From assembly GCA_028696285.1 (NCBI GenBank), contig JAQVHJ010000200.1:1-5199 (forward strand): DNA of 5,199 nucleotides. Direction: 5' to 3'. Position 1 is the first letter of the stretch. Every line of letters begins with the position of its first letter. The notes below the pieces were generated by a model. It was given only the letters and a program-made list of their open reading frames with translations. It did not search any database and had not been told where the DNA came from. Position numbers and translations under genes: made by a program. Source of the DNA: a bacterium (GTDB lineage Bacteria > AUK180 > JAQVHJ01). Of this stretch, positions 4,090-5,199 are shown piece after piece.

Positions 4090-5199
4090 TTATTTCTCCA
4101 ATAATTCATTCTTGCAAGTTCCGTCAACATTCGGTATTTGAAGTTCCAAAATACCCGACAGGGTAGGGTAGATATCTGTAATACTGATATCTGCAGTAAA
4201 TCCTTTCTTTACATTTGGTCCATTTAAAATATATATTCCTTGAAGCCGATGTATTCCCTGGTGAAAATCATCAATATTATCTACAGGAAGATTGCCTTTC
4301 CCGATATCACTGTAGGTTCCGGAGAATGTAATGCTGTTTTCAGGAATTACTAAAATATCCGGAAGCTTATCAAGTCTTGAACCGGAATAGATGATTTCTT
4401 TTCTGACAATTGAATGCACAACTTTTCCTCCGGCCTTTTTATTCAAATCCGGAAGAATCACGATTAATTTTTTAATAAGGGTTTCTTTGTCATCTTTAAA
4501 CACGGGATTTAAGTAAATGAATCCGTAAGAACTTCTGCCTATTGCAATGAACGGAGATTCAGACCACATGATCTGTTGTGAGTATCGCTCGTATGTTTTG
4601 GCCCATTTTTCCTTAAAGAGCTTTTTCATTAGTTTAAATAAATCGATTTTATTTAATCCCCTGATAAACAGGCCTTTAAGGGTTTTTATTTTATTAAAGT
4701 TCCTGACTGTAAATCCTGAATCTTCAAGAAAATCTCCAAGATTTATACGCTTTTCATGAGGTTGAAATCCGTGATCGGAAACAACAACAATGTTAATGCC
4801 GGGATTTTTTTCTTTGATATGATCAATCACTTCTTGTATGTGTTCATCTAAAAATGAATAAAATTCTTTCCCGATTAGATTGTATTTTTTTTGATTAAAA
4901 TCTTTATGAGACTTATCAATATTTTTCCAGTAGGGATGCTGAATAATATCGGTTACCTGAAAATGCACCATCATCACGTCCGGCAAAATCCTGGAAAAAA
5001 GGTATTTCGCTGCTTTTGTACGTATCCCGATAATCTTCTGAAGTTCCTTTATGTAAACAGGAAGATCCTGAAATGAAAATTCTTCTTTAATTTTACTTAA
5101 ATGAAAAATCTGATAATCAGGATTATTTTCGAAAAATTCCTTCTTAAGCTCAGACGGACTGATAAATTCAGAGTTCAAATCAGGGGAGAGCATCCCGCC
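4090..5199 (-). CDS. Alkaline phosphatase superfamily phosphodiesterase/nucleotide pyrophosphatase-like protein, N-terminus beyond window edge
   Basis: The frame is open to the right edge. The ATG at 5193 is preceded in frame by two glycine codons, and the first residues (GGMLSPDLNSEFISPSELKKE) match an internal part of this family. The true start, the first metal site and the nucleophilic Thr/Ser therefore lie outside the window. Numbering from that Met, visible metal-site elements are TDIIQHPYW (81-89, ligands Asp82 and His86), VVSDHGF (137-143, Asp140 and His141) and FHQGIHRLQG (310-319, His315). A C-terminal ITDIYPTLSGILELQIPNVDG (338-358) is typical of the family. Members hydrolyse phosphodiester or phosphomonoester bonds using two metal ions, often zinc; the substrate is unknown here. 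Location cannot be judged without the N-terminus. It lies first in an operon with the DUF72 gene, with 2 bases between the genes. The usual family length (about 450-600) fits a missing 100-200 residues. Confidence 0.85.
   Translation of the reverse strand, partial: GGMLSPDLNSEFISPSELKKEFFENNPDYQIFHLSKIKEEFSFQDLPVYIKELQKIIGIRTKAAKYLFSRILPDVMMVHFQVTDIIQHPYWKNIDKSHKDFNQKKYNLIGKEFYSFLDEHIQEVIDHIKEKNPGINIVVVSDHGFQPHEKRINLGDFLEDSGFTVRNFNKIKTLKGLFIRGLNKIDLFKLMKKLFKEKWAKTYERYSQQIMWSESPFIAIGRSSYGFIYLNPVFKDDKETLIKKLIVILPDLNKKAGGKVVHSIVRKEIIYSGSRLDKLPDILVIPENSITFSGTYSDIGKGNLPVDNIDDFHQGIHRLQGIYILNGPNVKKGFTADISITDIYPTLSGILELQIPNVDGTCKNELLEK
4096..4099 (-). promoter_or_regulatory. Shine-Dalgarno of the DUF72 gene inside the upstream stop region
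   Basis: GGAG lies in the last codons of the phosphodiesterase gene (TTG GAG AAA TAA), eight bases before the DUF72 ATG. Ribosomes ending the first gene would cover this site, which favours coupled translation of the two proteins. Confidence 0.75.

Noticed and set aside
4547..4759. 70-codon plus-strand open frame
   Set aside because: Antisense to the phosphodiesterase coding sequence, which has clear family motifs; no start signals of its own.
4891..5076. 61-codon plus-strand open frame containing a run of four histidines
   Set aside because: Antisense to the phosphodiesterase; the histidines mirror the Met-Met-Val codons of the true protein and mean nothing.
1..5199. Defence island, CRISPR array, toxin-antitoxin pair or biosynthetic cluster
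   Set aside because: No regularly spaced repeats, nuclease, helicase, transposase or synthase motifs were found; the recognisable genes are transporters, a methyltransferase, a phosphoesterase and a DUF72 protein.

Overview
AT-rich bacterial DNA (my impression is mid-30s % GC overall) holding six protein genes and no RNA gene that I can see. Translation starts use GGAG or AGGAG Shine-Dalgarno sites. Three promoters match the classical sigma-70 pattern (TTGA[C/T]T, 17-bp spacer, TAT[A/T]AT), which argues against the divergent promoter type of typical Bacteroidota. The genes belong to widespread families, so I cannot name the phylum. This looks like an ordinary chromosomal stretch of an uncultured or little-studied AT-rich bacterium.

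Left part (1-2110): a sodium:solute symporter gene on the minus strand runs off the left edge. Upstream of it, also on the minus strand, is a 303-residue EamA-type (drug/metabolite transporter) permease gene. The EamA gene sits between two nearly identical inverted repeats of 37-38 bp (936-972 and 2045-2082). Each repeat carries, at its outer end, the -35 box of a promoter firing outward: one into the symporter, the other into the gene at 2111. The enclosed gene is visibly more AT-rich than the symporter and has its own near-consensus promoter. This is the most unusual structure in the window. I read it as a REP-like or miniature-transposon-like pair that has trapped or carried a transporter gene; a shared regulatory site is the alternative.

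Middle (2111-3300): two plus-strand genes follow, a 137-residue protein of unknown function, probably from a leaderless mRNA, and a small class I SAM-dependent methyltransferase that starts at TTG. They end at a 36-nt near-perfect palindrome in the convergent gap.

Right part (3302-5199): a minus-strand two-gene operon. The first gene, cut by the right edge, encodes a metal-dependent phosphodiesterase/nucleotide pyrophosphatase-like member of the alkaline phosphatase superfamily. The second encodes a DUF72 (YecE-like) protein. They are 2 bp apart and the second gene's ribosome binding site lies inside the first, so they are probably translationally coupled.

I find no CRISPR array, recognisable defence system, transposase, tRNA or rRNA. 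No gap between genes exceeds 300 bases.
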